64,000 nucleotides of DNA, from NCBI GenBank assembly GCA_964352015.1, contig CAYGPU010000005.1:62001-126000 (forward strand), written 5' to 3'. A model generated the notes under the pieces. That model was given only the letters and a program-made list of their open reading frames with translations, did no database searches and had not been told where the DNA came from. Origin of the DNA: Marinicella sp964352015 (GTDB lineage Bacteria; Pseudomonadota; Gammaproteobacteria; Xanthomonadales; Marinicellaceae). Positions 1 to 9,606 of this stretch are shown here, one piece after another (positions within the stretch are counted from its first letter, which is position 1; the number at the start of each line of letters is the position of its first letter). Both the position numbers and the translations under genes were made by a program.

Positions 1-2171
1 ACTGCGGGGTCACGTTCATCGAATAAATCAGCAATGATGCCTGAATCTCGATCCAAACCTAAGGTGAGCTGAGTCAAGTCGTTAGAGCCAATGGAAAAGC
101 CGTCAAAAATATCCAAAAACTCATCGGCCAGTAAAGCATTGGAAGGTAATTCACACATCATGATGATTTTCAGGCCGTTTTCACCTTGTTTCAGGCCGTT
201 TTTGGCCAACAAATCAATCACGCCTTGGCCTTCAGCTAAAGTTCTAACAAAAGGCACCATGGCCCAAACATTGGTTAAACCCATGTCATCGCGAATAAAC
301 TTCAAGGCTTCGCATTCCATTTCAAAACAATCAACAAAGGAATCATCTAAATAACGAGAGGCGCCACGGAAACCAAGCATCGGGTTTTCTTCATGGGGCT
401 CATACTGTTTACCACCGATTAAATTGGCGTATTCGTTGGATTTAAAATCAGACAATCTGACGATCACTGGAGCGGGGTTAAAAGCAGCGGCCAAAGTTGA
501 AATGCCTTCAGCCAATCGCTTGACGAAATAATCTCTTGGCGATGCATAGGCAACTATCATGGGGTCGGTGATACTTTTAACTGACTCTGGTTGACTGTCG
601 TAATTCAACAATACTTTGGGGTGGATGCCAATCATGCGGTTGATGATAAATTCAAGCCTGGCTAGGCCTATACCAAAATTTGGCAGGTTTTGAAAATCAA
701 AAGCACGGTCGGGATTACCGACATTCATCATGATTTTCAATGGTGCTTCTGGCATGTTGGCTAAATCTGTGGTGTGTATATCAAAGCCCAGTAAGCCATC
801 ATAAACAAATCCAGTGTCGCCTTCGCAACATGAAACTGTGACTTCCTCTAAATGGGTTATTTTACTGGTTGCATCACCACAGCCAACGATGGCCGGAATG
901 CCCAGTTCTCGGGCAATGATGGCCGCATGGCAGGTTCTGCCGCCGCGGTTGGTGACAATGGCTGAGGCTTTTTTCATGATCGGTTCCCAGTCTGGATCGG
1001 TCATGTCAGTCACCAACACATCTCCTGCATTTATTTGATCCATTTGGGCAATGCTTTTGATTACCTTGGCGGTACCTTGGCCTACCTTTTGGCCAATACT
1101 GCGGCCCTCACAGACCACTTGCCCTGATTTTTGTAGGGCATAACGCTCAATCTTTTGTCCCTTGCCTTCGCGAGATTTTACTGTTTCAGGCCTGGCCTGT
1201 ACAATGTAGAGTTCTTTGGTAATACCGTCTTTAGCCCATTCGATGTCCATCGGGCGACCGTAGTGTTGTTCGATGATGGTGGCTTGTTTAGCCAGTTGTT
1301 CAACTTCATCATCATTGATAGAAAACTGCAGACTGCGATTGGATTCAATATTTTTTGTGATAACTCCGCTGTCGCCATAAGTCATCTCAATGGCTTTTGA
1401 GCCGACATTTCTGCGCAGTATGGCTGGTTTTTCAGATTTTATATTGGGTTTGTAGACATAAAACTCATCAGGGTTTACTGCGCCTTGAACCACCATTTCA
1501 CCTAAACCGTAAGAAGACGTGATAAACACCACATCATTAAACCCAGATTCAGTATCCATGGTGAACATCACGCCACTGGCTGCGATGTCTGAGCGAATCA
1601 TTTGTTGAACGCCGACTGATAAATACACATCGTCATGATCAAATTTGTGGTGTACACGATAAGAGATGGCTCGGTCGTTGTATAAGGAAGCGAATACTTC
1701 ATGGGCTTTCTCAAGGATTTCATCCGCGCCATGCACGTTTAAAAAGGTTTCCTGTTGGCCAGCGAACGAAGCATCAGGTAAATCTTCAGCAGTGGCTGAG
1801 GAACGAACCGCTACAGTGAAGTCACTGCCAAGTGCTGATTTCATTTCGTCATAAGCCTTTCGAATCGCTTGTTCCAAGGGTGCTTGAAATGGGGTTTCAA
1901 GTACCCAAGTTCTGATTTTTTGACCCGCTTCTCTTAACGCATCAATGTCATCGGTGTCCAAGCCTTTAAGGGTTTCACTGATGCGTTGATTCAGTCCTGA
2001 TGTTTGTAAAAACTCTTTGAAAGCATCGGCAGTGGTGGCAAAGCCTCCAGGTACCTTAACCCCCAATGCATGTAAGTGAGTGATCATTTCACCCAGTGAA
2101 GCGTTTTTGCCCCCCACTTGGTTGAGGTCTCGCATGGTGATTTGCTCAAGTTTTACGATGTATTCAGTCAT
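1..2171 (-). CDS. ppsA: Phosphoenolpyruvate synthase (C-terminus beyond window)
   Basis: PpsA makes phosphoenolpyruvate from pyruvate and ATP (releasing AMP and phosphate), the entry step of gluconeogenesis from pyruvate. The reading frame is open from the ATG at 2171 to the left edge, giving about 723 of the roughly 790 residues usual for the family. The N-terminal ATP-grasp domain begins with VGGKNASLGEM, and the phospho-histidine swivelling domain carries GGRTCHAA with the catalytic His at residue 415. The start of the PEP/pyruvate-binding barrel follows, ending in FSIGSNDLTQ near the edge. It is transcribed away from its regulator gene ppsR, with a 119-bp divergent spacer. Identity is very secure. 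Confidence 0.97.
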   Translation of the reverse strand, partial: MTEYIVKLEQITMRDLNQVGGKNASLGEMITHLHALGVKVPGGFATTADAFKEFLQTSGLNQRISETLKGLDTDDIDALREAGQKIRTWVLETPFQAPLEQAIRKAYDEMKSALGSDFTVAVRSSATAEDLPDASFAGQQETFLNVHGADEILEKAHEVFASLYNDRAISYRVHHKFDHDDVYLSVGVQQMIRSDIAASGVMFTMDTESGFNDVVFITSSYGLGEMVVQGAVNPDEFYVYKPNIKSEKPAILRRNVGSKAIEMTYGDSGVITKNIESNRSLQFSINDDEVEQLAKQATIIEQHYGRPMDIEWAKDGITKELYIVQARPETVKSREGKGQKIERYALQKSGQVVCEGRSIGQKVGQGTAKVIKSIAQMDQINAGDVLVTDMTDPDWEPIMKKASAIVTNRGGRTCHAAIIARELGIPAIVGCGDATSKITHLEEVTVSCCEGDTGFVYDGLLGFDIHTTDLANMPEAPLKIMMNVGNPDRAFDFQNLPNFGIGLARLEFIINRMIGIHPKVLLNYDSQPESVKSITDPMIVAYASPRDYFVKRLAEGISTLAAAFNPAPVIVRLSDFKSNEYANLIGGKQYEPHEENPMLGFRGASRYLDDSFVDCFEMECEALKFIRDDMGLTNVWAMVPFVRTLAEGQGVIDLLAKNGLKQGENGLKIIMMCELPSNALLADEFLDIFDGFSIGSNDLTQLTLGLDRDSGIIADLFDERDPA

Positions 2172-2290
2172 GAATTTCCTGCGTATTTACAAAAGTGTTC
2201 TATTCTATATTGAAGCGGGGCTTGCATAAATAGCCATGTTGATATAATTTAGAAATTCTCAAGATAAACAGACTCAATGAGCTTAAATTC

Positions 2291-3112
2291 ATGACCGAAA
2301 GAAAAAAATGCGCCATATTTTATGTATCTGATGGCACAGCCATCACCGCAGAAACTGTGGGACGCAGTTTAATCACTCAATTCAAAGGCTTGGATTTTGT
2401 TGAAAAGCGCATGGCCTTTATCAACGACACAGCAACAGCTCAAGCTGCGGCAAAAATCATCAGCAGCACGCCATCAGATTACCAGCCATTGGTGATTAAT
2501 ACTGTGGTCGATATCGAGCTTCGAAAAATCATTCATGCTGCCGGTGGGTTAAAGTTGGACCCATTCAATCGTTTGCTCAGAGAAATTGAGGATGGTTTGG
2601 GAATAAAAAGTGACCCTGGTGTGGGCAGGACTCATGGCATGTCAGACAGTGGTTCATATAATGACCGCATTGAAGCCACCAATTATGCCTTGTCACATGA
2701 TGATGGGGTCAACCTTAACCTGCACAAAGCTGACATGATTTTATTGGGTGTTTCGAGGAGTGGTAAAACCCCGACCTGTTTGTATTTGGCTTTGCATTAT
2801 GGCTTAAAAGCGGCGAATTACCCCATCACTGATGATGATTTGGAGCGCATGCGTTTACCTGATGACGTGATGATGCACAAAGAAAAACTTTATGGCCTGA
2901 CCATTGATCCTTTTCGACTGTCTCAAATCAGAAGCGAGCGCCGGCCCAATTCCAGGTATGCAGAACTGCGCAAGTGTCAAAAAGAGGTCAGCGATGCAGA
3001 AGCCATCTACCACCGCAATCAAATTCAATTTTTAAACACAACGCATACCTCAATAGAGGAAATTTCAGGTAAGATAATGATAGCCTTGAATTTAAATAAA
3101 AGACTCTACTAA
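2291..3112 (+). CDS. ppsR: PEP synthase regulatory protein (bifunctional kinase/pyrophosphorylase)
   Basis: Members of this DUF299 family inactivate PEP synthase by ADP-dependent phosphorylation of a threonine near the catalytic His and reactivate it by a phosphate-dependent reaction. The 273-residue product has the family's usual length. It contains the nucleotide-binding loop GVSRSGKT at residues 153-160 and the N-terminal FYVSDGTAITAETVG motif. Its position divergent from ppsA is the common arrangement and supports the assignment. The next gene begins at the base after its stop codon, so the two are probably co-translated. Confidence 0.96.
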   Translation: MTERKKCAIFYVSDGTAITAETVGRSLITQFKGLDFVEKRMAFINDTATAQAAAKIISSTPSDYQPLVINTVVDIELRKIIHAAGGLKLDPFNRLLREIEDGLGIKSDPGVGRTHGMSDSGSYNDRIEATNYALSHDDGVNLNLHKADMILLGVSRSGKTPTCLYLALHYGLKAANYPITDDDLERMRLPDDVMMHKEKLYGLTIDPFRLSQIRSERRPNSRYAELRKCQKEVSDAEAIYHRNQIQFLNTTHTSIEEISGKIMIALNLNKRLY

Positions 3113-3568
3113 ATGATTTTGACCGAACAGTATATGACCCACAGACAGTATGTCCGCCGACATAACATCAGTCTGATGCAGTTACATGAATTTAACCATA
3201 AACTGTTGTGCCATTTATTACCTGCTCTAACTGATGGTATCAACGTCTTGCATTCCACAGTTGAAAATAAACCCACCTTAAAAGTTAAAATCAGGGAGCG
3301 ATTCAAATTCACCACTGAGGTGTCTATGTGTATGTTATTTGACGAAGCTGTTTCCGATGCCTTGGTCATCAGGTTGTATCACGATGCACAATTGGCTGAG
3401 CTGGTTTATTCCAATGAATTTGAAAAACAGTACCGGCAGTTGGGTGGTAAAGTAGACAGTAAAAATCAAGCCAGTTTGCGCTACAGTCAAAACTGCTTTC
3501 TTAATAAATGGTTGATTTACTTACTACAAAATGGTTTTGCACCTACCTCATGGCGGCAAATAAAATAA
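3113..3568 (+). CDS. DUF1249 (YqiB-type) protein
   Basis: This is a 151-residue cytoplasmic protein of unknown function. It resembles E. coli YqiB (DUF1249), sharing the N-terminal region ending in LLCHLLP and the conserved VIRLYHDAQLAELV segment in the middle. There is no signal peptide or membrane helix. The ATG directly abuts the ppsR stop codon, so it is very likely in the same transcript. No catalytic motif is evident and I assign no function. Confidence 0.85.
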   Translation: MILTEQYMTHRQYVRRHNISLMQLHEFNHKLLCHLLPALTDGINVLHSTVENKPTLKVKIRERFKFTTEVSMCMLFDEAVSDALVIRLYHDAQLAELVYSNEFEKQYRQLGGKVDSKNQASLRYSQNCFLNKWLIYLLQNGFAPTSWRQIK

Positions 3569-3612
3569 CACTGGTAGCAACATAAGAAAAAATAAAAAAA
3601 GAGAGGAAATAC

Positions 3613-5385
3613 ATGAAACCTACTGATATCAAAGACCCAGAATACTTTCACAAAGTAGTCGATTGTCAGTATGCCTGTCCAGCGCATACCCCAGTGCCGG
3701 AATACATCAGACTGATTGCGGCAGGTCGTTTTAACGATGCTTACATGATTAATTGGCAGTCCAATGTTTTCCCCGGGGTGCTTGGCAGGACTTGTGACCG
3801 TCCTTGTGAACCTGCCTGTCGGCGTGGTCGTGTTGAGGAGGAGCCTGTTGCGATTTGTCGCTTAAAACGTGTGGCGGCAGATAACAAGACTGATATCAGT
3901 GACCGCTTGCCTGAGATTCCAGCTCAGAAAAACGGCAAGAAAATTGCCCTGATTGGGGCTGGTCCAGCTTCTTTGACGGTGGCCAGAGATTTGATGCCTC
4001 TGGGTTACACGGTTGACTTATATGATGACCAGAGCAAAGGTGGTGGATTTATGCGCAGCCAAATCCCCTCGTTCAGGTTGCCTGAATCGGTTCTGGATGA
4101 AGAAGTTAATTACATACTAGACATGGGGGTGGTCACTCACTTTAAGCAACACGTCAGCAGTATGAAAGACATGTTGAGTAAACAATATGATGCGGTTTTT
4201 GTTGGCACGGGTGCACCTCGAGGCAGGGATTTACCCAATCTACCCGGGCGTGATGAAGGTGATGCCAATATTCACATTGGTATTGATTGGTTGGCTTCGG
4301 TGGCTTTTGAGCACATTGAAAAAATTGGTAAGCGGGTTTTGGTTTTAGGCGGTGGCAACACTGCCATGGATTGTTGTCGAACGTCGATTCGACTGGGAGG
4401 GGAGGATGTCAGGGTGGTGGTCAGAAGCCCCAAAACTGACATGAAGGCTTCGCCATGGGAAATCGAGGATGCCATGCATGAAGACATACCCATGTACGAA
4501 AACCATAACCCCAAAGCTTTTATCACTGAAAAGGGGCGACTCACAGGTATGCTATTTGAACTGGTTGAACCGGTTTTTGATGAAGCAGGTAAGCGCACGC
4601 TGGTGCCGACTGGAGAGGAGGTGATGATGCCATGTGATGATGTATTGATGGCTATTGGCCAATTGAATTCATTCCCCTGGATAGAGAGAGACATCGGCAT
4701 TGAGTTCAATGATTGGGATATGCCAGAAGTGGACAAAACCACTTTTCAAACATCTTTACCTCAAGTTTTTATCGGTGGTGATGCCGCTTGGGGGCCTGAG
4801 AATGTGATTACCGCGGTGGCCCACGGGCATCAAGCGGCGATTTCAATCCACAAGCATTGTCATGGTGAAGACACAACTGTGCGTCCTGCGCCGGATTTCA
4901 ATTTGGTCAGTCAAAAAATGGGCTTTCATGACTGGCTTTACGATGCGCATATTTCAGATGATGATCGCAATATTGTGGCTTTGGTGGATAAAAAGCAAGC
5001 CATCTCAAACCGTAAAATTGAAGTTGAGAAAGGCTTTGATTTGACCCAAGGCTATGAAGAAGCGATGCGCTGTCTTAATTGTGATGTGCAAACGGTGTTT
5101 GAAACCGATCGTTGTATTGAATGTGATGCTTGTGAGGACATATGTCCGGTTGATTGTATTAACTTTTTAGACAATGATGAGGAGCCTGCGCTGCGGGATA
5201 AATTGAAAGTTAAGGCCAGTAATGAAGATCAGGACCTCTATGTTTCTGGTACCTTAAAAACCAAGCGAGTTATGGTCAAGGATGAAAATGTTTGTTTGCA
5301 TTGTGGATTGTGTGCTGAACGCTGCCCAACTGGTGCATGGGACATGCAAAAGTTTTTATTGCATGAAGCAACAGCTGGAAAATAA
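3613..5385 (+). CDS. GltD-like FAD/NAD(P) iron-sulfur flavoprotein of a 2-oxoacid oxidoreductase (KorC-like)
   Basis: A 590-residue flavoprotein. The N-terminal cysteine-rich region (about residues 14-70, CQYACPAHTPVPEY then CDRPCEPACRRG) is the Fe-S domain found in GltD and dihydropyrimidine dehydrogenase. An FAD loop (LIGAGPAS, near residue 114) and a second dinucleotide loop (VLGGGNTAMD) follow. Two ferredoxin-type 4Fe-4S motifs lie at 501-512 (CIECDACEDICP) and 561-572 (CLHCGLCAERCP). It lies 11 bp upstream of the gamma-alpha and beta genes of a 2-oxoacid oxidoreductase. It therefore probably passes electrons between NAD(P)(H) and that enzyme, as KorC does in the 2-oxoglutarate:NADP+ oxidoreductase of Azoarcus. 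GltD proper is unlikely because no gltB is adjacent. The RBS is GAGAGGAA. Confidence 0.88.
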   Translation: MKPTDIKDPEYFHKVVDCQYACPAHTPVPEYIRLIAAGRFNDAYMINWQSNVFPGVLGRTCDRPCEPACRRGRVEEEPVAICRLKRVAADNKTDISDRLPEIPAQKNGKKIALIGAGPASLTVARDLMPLGYTVDLYDDQSKGGGFMRSQIPSFRLPESVLDEEVNYILDMGVVTHFKQHVSSMKDMLSKQYDAVFVGTGAPRGRDLPNLPGRDEGDANIHIGIDWLASVAFEHIEKIGKRVLVLGGGNTAMDCCRTSIRLGGEDVRVVVRSPKTDMKASPWEIEDAMHEDIPMYENHNPKAFITEKGRLTGMLFELVEPVFDEAGKRTLVPTGEEVMMPCDDVLMAIGQLNSFPWIERDIGIEFNDWDMPEVDKTTFQTSLPQVFIGGDAAWGPENVITAVAHGHQAAISIHKHCHGEDTTVRPAPDFNLVSQKMGFHDWLYDAHISDDDRNIVALVDKKQAISNRKIEVEKGFDLTQGYEEAMRCLNCDVQTVFETDRCIECDACEDICPVDCINFLDNDEEPALRDKLKVKASNEDQDLYVSGTLKTKRVMVKDENVCLHCGLCAERCPTGAWDMQKFLLHEATAGK

Positions 5386-5396
5386 AGGGGTGAGTT

Positions 5397-7247
5397 ATGA
5401 ATAATATCAAAAAAATTTCCGCCACCAATGATTTTGTCATCCGCTTTGCCAACGTCAATGGATCAGGTTCAGCCTCGGCTAATAACTTGTTCAGTAAGGC
5501 TGTTTTTAGATTGGGTGTGCCGGTTTCCTCAAAAAACATTTTTCCATCCAATATACAAGGATTACCCACTTGGTTCGAGGTCAGAATTAATGAGCAAGGT
5601 TATCTGGGACGCCGTGGCGGTTACGATTTTATCGTCGCAGACAATGGTCAAACCATGGCCAAAGACTACCAAGAGTTATTACCAGGTGGTTATTTCTTTT
5701 ACGATGCTTCCAAAAGATTGCCTGACACCTTTAACCGTCAGGATGTGGTTGAAATTGGCATCCCATTGACCGAGATTTGTCATGCCAATTATACCGACCC
5801 AAGGCAGCGGCAAATATTTAAAAACATCATTTACGTCGGTGCTTTGGCCTATTTGTTAGAGATGGACTTCAACGTGTTTGAGGACTCAATCAAATCACTG
5901 TTTGTCAAAAAAGCCAAACTGATAGAGCCAAACATCAAAGCGCTGAAACTGGGCTTTGATTATGCCGAACAAAATCACCCTAACGTGTGCCAATTGAACA
6001 TTCATCGGCGTGACCTCAACGGTGATCAAATTCTGATGGAAGGCAATGCAGCAGCTGGACTGGGTGCGGTTTTTGCCGGCGCTACCGTGGCAGGTTGGTA
6101 TCCCATTACACCATCCACTTCGGTGGTTGAAGCGTTTGAAAAATACTGTCAAGCCTATCGAGTCGATGCCGCCACAGGTAAAAATAAATTTGCTATTTTA
6201 CAAGCAGAGGATGAATTGGCAGCGATTGGTATTGTGATTGGTGCCAGCTGGAATGGCGCCAGGGCTTTCACTGCCACGTCAGGTCCAGGCGTGTCATTGA
6301 TGAGTGAATTTCTGGGTTTGGCTTATTTTTCTGAAATACCGGTGATGTTGATGGATATTCAGCGCACTGGTCCCAGCACTGGTATGCCAACCAGGACGCA
6401 ACAATCTGACCTCGTCAGTGCTGCCTATGCCTCGCATGGAGACACCAAGAATGTGTTGTTATTTCCAGCCAATCCGAAGGAATGTTTCGATATGACGGTA
6501 ACAGGTTTTGACTTGGCAGAGCGTTTACAAACCCCAGTGATATTAATGAGTGACCTGGATTTGGGTATGAATGTCCATCAGTGTGACCCCATCGAATGGG
6601 ATGACAGCCGTGTTTATGACCGTGGTAAAGTTTTGAATGAGCAACAATTAACCGATTTAAAGCAACGCTGGGGCAGGTATTTGGATGTTGATGGTGACGG
6701 GATACCTTTTCGAACCATTCCTGGTACCCACCCTGAAAAAGGCGCTTACTTTACCCGTGGCTCATCACATGATGAATATGCCGCTTACACAGAAGATGGT
6801 GAAGTGTATGCCCGTGGTATGCAACGTTTGTTGGTTAAGTGGGATACGGCTAAAAAGTTGGTGCCAGCGGCAGAAGTGTCTGCAGATTCAACTGACCAAG
6901 GTTGTCAAGTGGGTGTCATTTATTATGGCACCAGCCATTATTCGAGCCAGGAAGCATTGGATCGATTGCGCAGTACACAAGCGATTGATGCCATGCGCAT
7001 CAAAGCGTTCCCTTTTGGCTCAGAAGTGGGCACATTCATTGCTGAACATGCGGTGATTTTTTTAATTGAACAGAATCGAGACGCACAAATGAAAACCTTG
7101 TTGGTTAATGAGCTGTCAGTAAATCCAAGCAAGATTATATCTGTGCTAAATATTGATGGTATGCCAATTACTGCTGAGTTTCTGGTTCATGAAATTCAAA
7201 GTCACTTAGATCAAGTGACCATCAGCAACATTCATCAGGAGGCCTGA
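5397..7247 (+). CDS. 2-oxoacid:acceptor oxidoreductase, fused gamma-alpha subunit
   Basis: A 616-residue subunit of a thiamine-diphosphate 2-oxoacid oxidoreductase (KorA type). Residues about 14-185 form the gamma domain (start FVIRFANVNGSGSASA), which binds the CoA side of the reaction. From about residue 212 the alpha (pyrimidine-binding) domain begins with GNAAAGLGAVFAGATVAG and YPITPSTS. A gamma-alpha fusion is normal for KorA-like enzymes. The gene follows the flavoprotein gene by 11 bp with a GGGGTGAG ribosome site, and the beta gene follows after 1 bp. The substrate (2-oxoglutarate, pyruvate or another 2-oxoacid) cannot be decided from sequence alone. Confidence 0.93.
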   Translation: MNNIKKISATNDFVIRFANVNGSGSASANNLFSKAVFRLGVPVSSKNIFPSNIQGLPTWFEVRINEQGYLGRRGGYDFIVADNGQTMAKDYQELLPGGYFFYDASKRLPDTFNRQDVVEIGIPLTEICHANYTDPRQRQIFKNIIYVGALAYLLEMDFNVFEDSIKSLFVKKAKLIEPNIKALKLGFDYAEQNHPNVCQLNIHRRDLNGDQILMEGNAAAGLGAVFAGATVAGWYPITPSTSVVEAFEKYCQAYRVDAATGKNKFAILQAEDELAAIGIVIGASWNGARAFTATSGPGVSLMSEFLGLAYFSEIPVMLMDIQRTGPSTGMPTRTQQSDLVSAAYASHGDTKNVLLFPANPKECFDMTVTGFDLAERLQTPVILMSDLDLGMNVHQCDPIEWDDSRVYDRGKVLNEQQLTDLKQRWGRYLDVDGDGIPFRTIPGTHPEKGAYFTRGSSHDEYAAYTEDGEVYARGMQRLLVKWDTAKKLVPAAEVSADSTDQGCQVGVIYYGTSHYSSQEALDRLRSTQAIDAMRIKAFPFGSEVGTFIAEHAVIFLIEQNRDAQMKTLLVNELSVNPSKIISVLNIDGMPITAEFLVHEIQSHLDQVTISNIHQEA

Positions 7248-7248
7248 T

Positions 7249-8301
7249 ATGACATTTATAAGACCCAATTTCAGACACCCTGAAAACCACAGCAATGCAA
7301 TCGGATATTCAATTAAAAATTATGAAGGCGCCTTATCAACCTTGTGCGCTGGTTGCGGCCATGACTCAATCAGTGCTGCCATCATTAAATCTTGCTTTGA
7401 TCTCAATCTAGAACCACATAAGATAGCGAAAATTTCTGGTATTGGGTGTTCATCCAAAACCCCAACCTATTTTCTTGGCAAAGCACATGGGTTTAACTCG
7501 GTGCATGGGCGCATGCCATCGGTCACCACAGGTGCCAACATGGCCAATAAAGATTTGTTGTATTTGGGTGTTTCAGGTGATGGTGATACAGCATCAATCG
7601 GTATGGGACAGTTCGCACATGTGGTGAGGCGAAACCTGAATATGGTTTATATAGTCATGAATAACGGATGTTACGGTTTAACCAAAGGACAAGATTCAGC
7701 CACCGCTGACAAGGGTTCAGCCAGTAAAAAAGGCGTGCCCAGCTTGTTTGATTCCATTGATTTATGTCAGTTGGCCTTGCAATTGGGAGCAGGTATGGTG
7801 GCCAGGTGTTTTTCAGGTGATAAGAAACAATTGATTCCCATCATCAAAGCTGCCATAAAACATCCTGGCTTTGCATTTATCGATGTTATTTCACCGTGTG
7901 TGACCTTTAACAATACACCCTCATCAACCAAGGGTTATGAGTGGGTTCGTGACCATTTAGAAGCCACTGGAACCATAGACTTTATTCCCAACAAGTCTGA
8001 AATAACAGTTGATTATCCAGTAGGTAGTTCAAGAAAAGTAATCTTGCATGATGGCAGTGAACTGTGTTTACAAAAAAATGCAGAAGACTACGATTTGGCC
8101 AGTAGAAAAGCCGCCATGAATCGAATAGAAACGGTCAAAGAGCAACAAAAAATATTGACCGGGTTGATTTATCACAATGAAGCAGAACCTGACACCCATG
8201 GTAAAATCAATACCGTAGACACGCCCTTGAATGCTTTGTCACAGCAAGAACTGTGTCCTGGTAATGAGGTTTTGGCAGCATTGAATGCAAAATTAAGATA
8301 A
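7249..8301 (+). CDS. 2-oxoacid:ferredoxin oxidoreductase beta subunit (KorB-like)
   Basis: The TPP-binding beta subunit, 350 residues. The diphosphate-Mg site is visible as SGDGDTASIG, followed by MNNGCYGLTKGQ. Cysteines able to hold the 4Fe-4S cluster are present in LCAGCGHDS, GIGCSSKTP and SPCVTFNN, as in KorB and pyruvate:ferredoxin oxidoreductases. It starts 1 bp after the gamma-alpha stop codon, with AGGAGG as ribosome-binding site. Together with the two upstream genes it forms a complete oxidative-decarboxylation/reductive-carboxylation enzyme with its own NAD(P) flavoprotein. Confidence 0.93.
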   Translation: MTFIRPNFRHPENHSNAIGYSIKNYEGALSTLCAGCGHDSISAAIIKSCFDLNLEPHKIAKISGIGCSSKTPTYFLGKAHGFNSVHGRMPSVTTGANMANKDLLYLGVSGDGDTASIGMGQFAHVVRRNLNMVYIVMNNGCYGLTKGQDSATADKGSASKKGVPSLFDSIDLCQLALQLGAGMVARCFSGDKKQLIPIIKAAIKHPGFAFIDVISPCVTFNNTPSSTKGYEWVRDHLEATGTIDFIPNKSEITVDYPVGSSRKVILHDGSELCLQKNAEDYDLASRKAAMNRIETVKEQQKILTGLIYHNEAEPDTHGKINTVDTPLNALSQQELCPGNEVLAALNAKLR

Positions 8302-8337
8302 ATTAAAAAACACGTGACAACAAGGAAGGGCTTTATT

Positions 8338-9114
8338 TTGGACAAACATTATTATTATCAAAACTCAGTTCAGTGTGTTGAAGCAGAAATTGATTTTGTT
8401 GAAAGTACTTATCAAGCCTTAAAAGGGCAACCTGCCAGGACCTTACGTGAAGACTTTTGCGGCACCGCTCAAACGGCCTGTGAGTGGATAGGCCGAGATG
8501 ATCAAAATCAGGCTTGGGGAGTGGATCTTGATCCATTGGTATTGCAGTGGGGCGATGAGAATAATTTGGCAGCGCTGTCAACCCAACAGCGTCAACGCAT
8601 TCAATTGTTGAATGAAGATGTGATGTCGGCCTCAATCACCAATTTGGATGTGGTGTTGGCGATGAATTTCAGCTACTTTATTTTCATGGAAAGAGATTTG
8701 ATGATCAAGTACTTCACAACGGTCAGGGCGTCTTTGCAGGATAAAGGGGTGTTCTTTCTTGATGCTTTTGGTGGCTACGAAGCAGCCAAAGAGTTGGTCG
8801 AGGAACGTGATTGTGGGGGGTTTACTTATATTTGGGAGCAAGCCAGCTTCAATCCAATCAACTCTCAAATGCAATGTTACATCCATTTCGTTACTGATGA
8901 AGGCATTCGAATGGATAAAGCCTTTGATTATTACTGGCGCATATGGACCCTGCCTGAAATCACCGAAATGTTATTGACAGCGGGATTCTCAACCGCTCAG
9001 GTTTACTGGGAAGGTACCGATGAAAAAACCGGTGAAGGTGATGGTATTTACACCGCCGCTGAAGTAGGAACGGCAGATGCAGGTTGGGTGTGTTATGTGG
9101 TGGCTGAAAAATAG
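8338..9114 (+). CDS. Class I SAM-dependent methyltransferase
   Basis: A small-molecule or protein methyltransferase of unknown substrate, about 258 residues. Seen directly are a glycine-poor motif I, LREDFCGTAQTACEW, and the acidic ribose-binding motif GVDLDPL. I prefer the TTG start at 8338 (product begins MDKHYYYQ) because AAGGAAGGG sits 7 nt upstream; a GTG at 8314 is also in frame but has no ribosome site. It ends the oxidoreductase operon, 36 bp after the beta subunit. No neighbour suggests its substrate. Confidence 0.85.
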   Translation: MDKHYYYQNSVQCVEAEIDFVESTYQALKGQPARTLREDFCGTAQTACEWIGRDDQNQAWGVDLDPLVLQWGDENNLAALSTQQRQRIQLLNEDVMSASITNLDVVLAMNFSYFIFMERDLMIKYFTTVRASLQDKGVFFLDAFGGYEAAKELVEERDCGGFTYIWEQASFNPINSQMQCYIHFVTDEGIRMDKAFDYYWRIWTLPEITEMLLTAGFSTAQVYWEGTDEKTGEGDGIYTAAEVGTADAGWVCYVVAEK

Positions 9115-9147
9115 CGTGGCGAATTGATTTTGTTGCTGGTCATTGGT

Positions 9148-9534
9148 TTATTCTGCCAATGTTTTGATGTCGTTGCGTAAGTTTTCATTTTCCTTGATGT
9201 TCAGTTCAATGGTTCTTTTCAAACTGGCAAAGCTGTCCATATCAATCTGGGTCCACTCAGCGCCAAATTTGTTTTCGTTGGTATAAATCACTTCGATGTT
9301 CATAATTATGGCCGGTGAGCCTTCCATAGGAATACTCAGACGATACAGGCCACCAGCACGAGGTTGGTGGTTCTCAGGACATTTGAGCAAAACACCCTTC
9401 AGAGATATATCCAAAATCTGCGTATTCAAAGCTTCCATGCCCGAATATAAGGTGGCATTTTTGCTCAAAGGAATGCGCGTAAACCTACGCCGTTCCGTAT
9501 AAATATTTTCGCTCATGCGGTAGATTGTACCCAT
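9148..9534 (-). CDS. PilZ domain protein
   Basis: A small single-domain PilZ protein, a probable cyclic-di-GMP receptor. The arginine-rich switch RRRFTRIPL near the N-terminus and the ILDISLKGVLL segment form the RxxxR and (D/N)xSxxG elements of the family. Of several in-frame starts I use the ATG at 9534 (128 residues), because GAG lies about 9 nt upstream. The ATG at 9516, which starts just before the PilZ motif, and a TTG at 9570 are alternatives. It lies downstream of a PhnD-like gene on the same strand, 72 bp away, so they may share a transcript. Confidence 0.85.
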   Translation of the reverse strand: MGTIYRMSENIYTERRRFTRIPLSKNATLYSGMEALNTQILDISLKGVLLKCPENHQPRAGGLYRLSIPMEGSPAIIMNIEVIYTNENKFGAEWTQIDMDSFASLKRTIELNIKENENLRNDIKTLAE

Positions 9535-9606
9535 GTTTTTTCTCAGTACAAGTTTTTCAGTACCCCTCAAATTACGTTACACCCTTGGGATTAGCAAAAC
9601 TGTGAC

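Noticed and set aside
4272..4742. 156-residue minus-strand frame within the flavoprotein gene
   Set aside because: Shadow of a well-supported gene; no domain similarity.
3613..5385. Assignment as glutamate synthase small subunit GltD
   Set aside because: No gltB nearby, two extra C-terminal ferredoxin motifs, and it forms an operon with 2-oxoacid oxidoreductase subunits.
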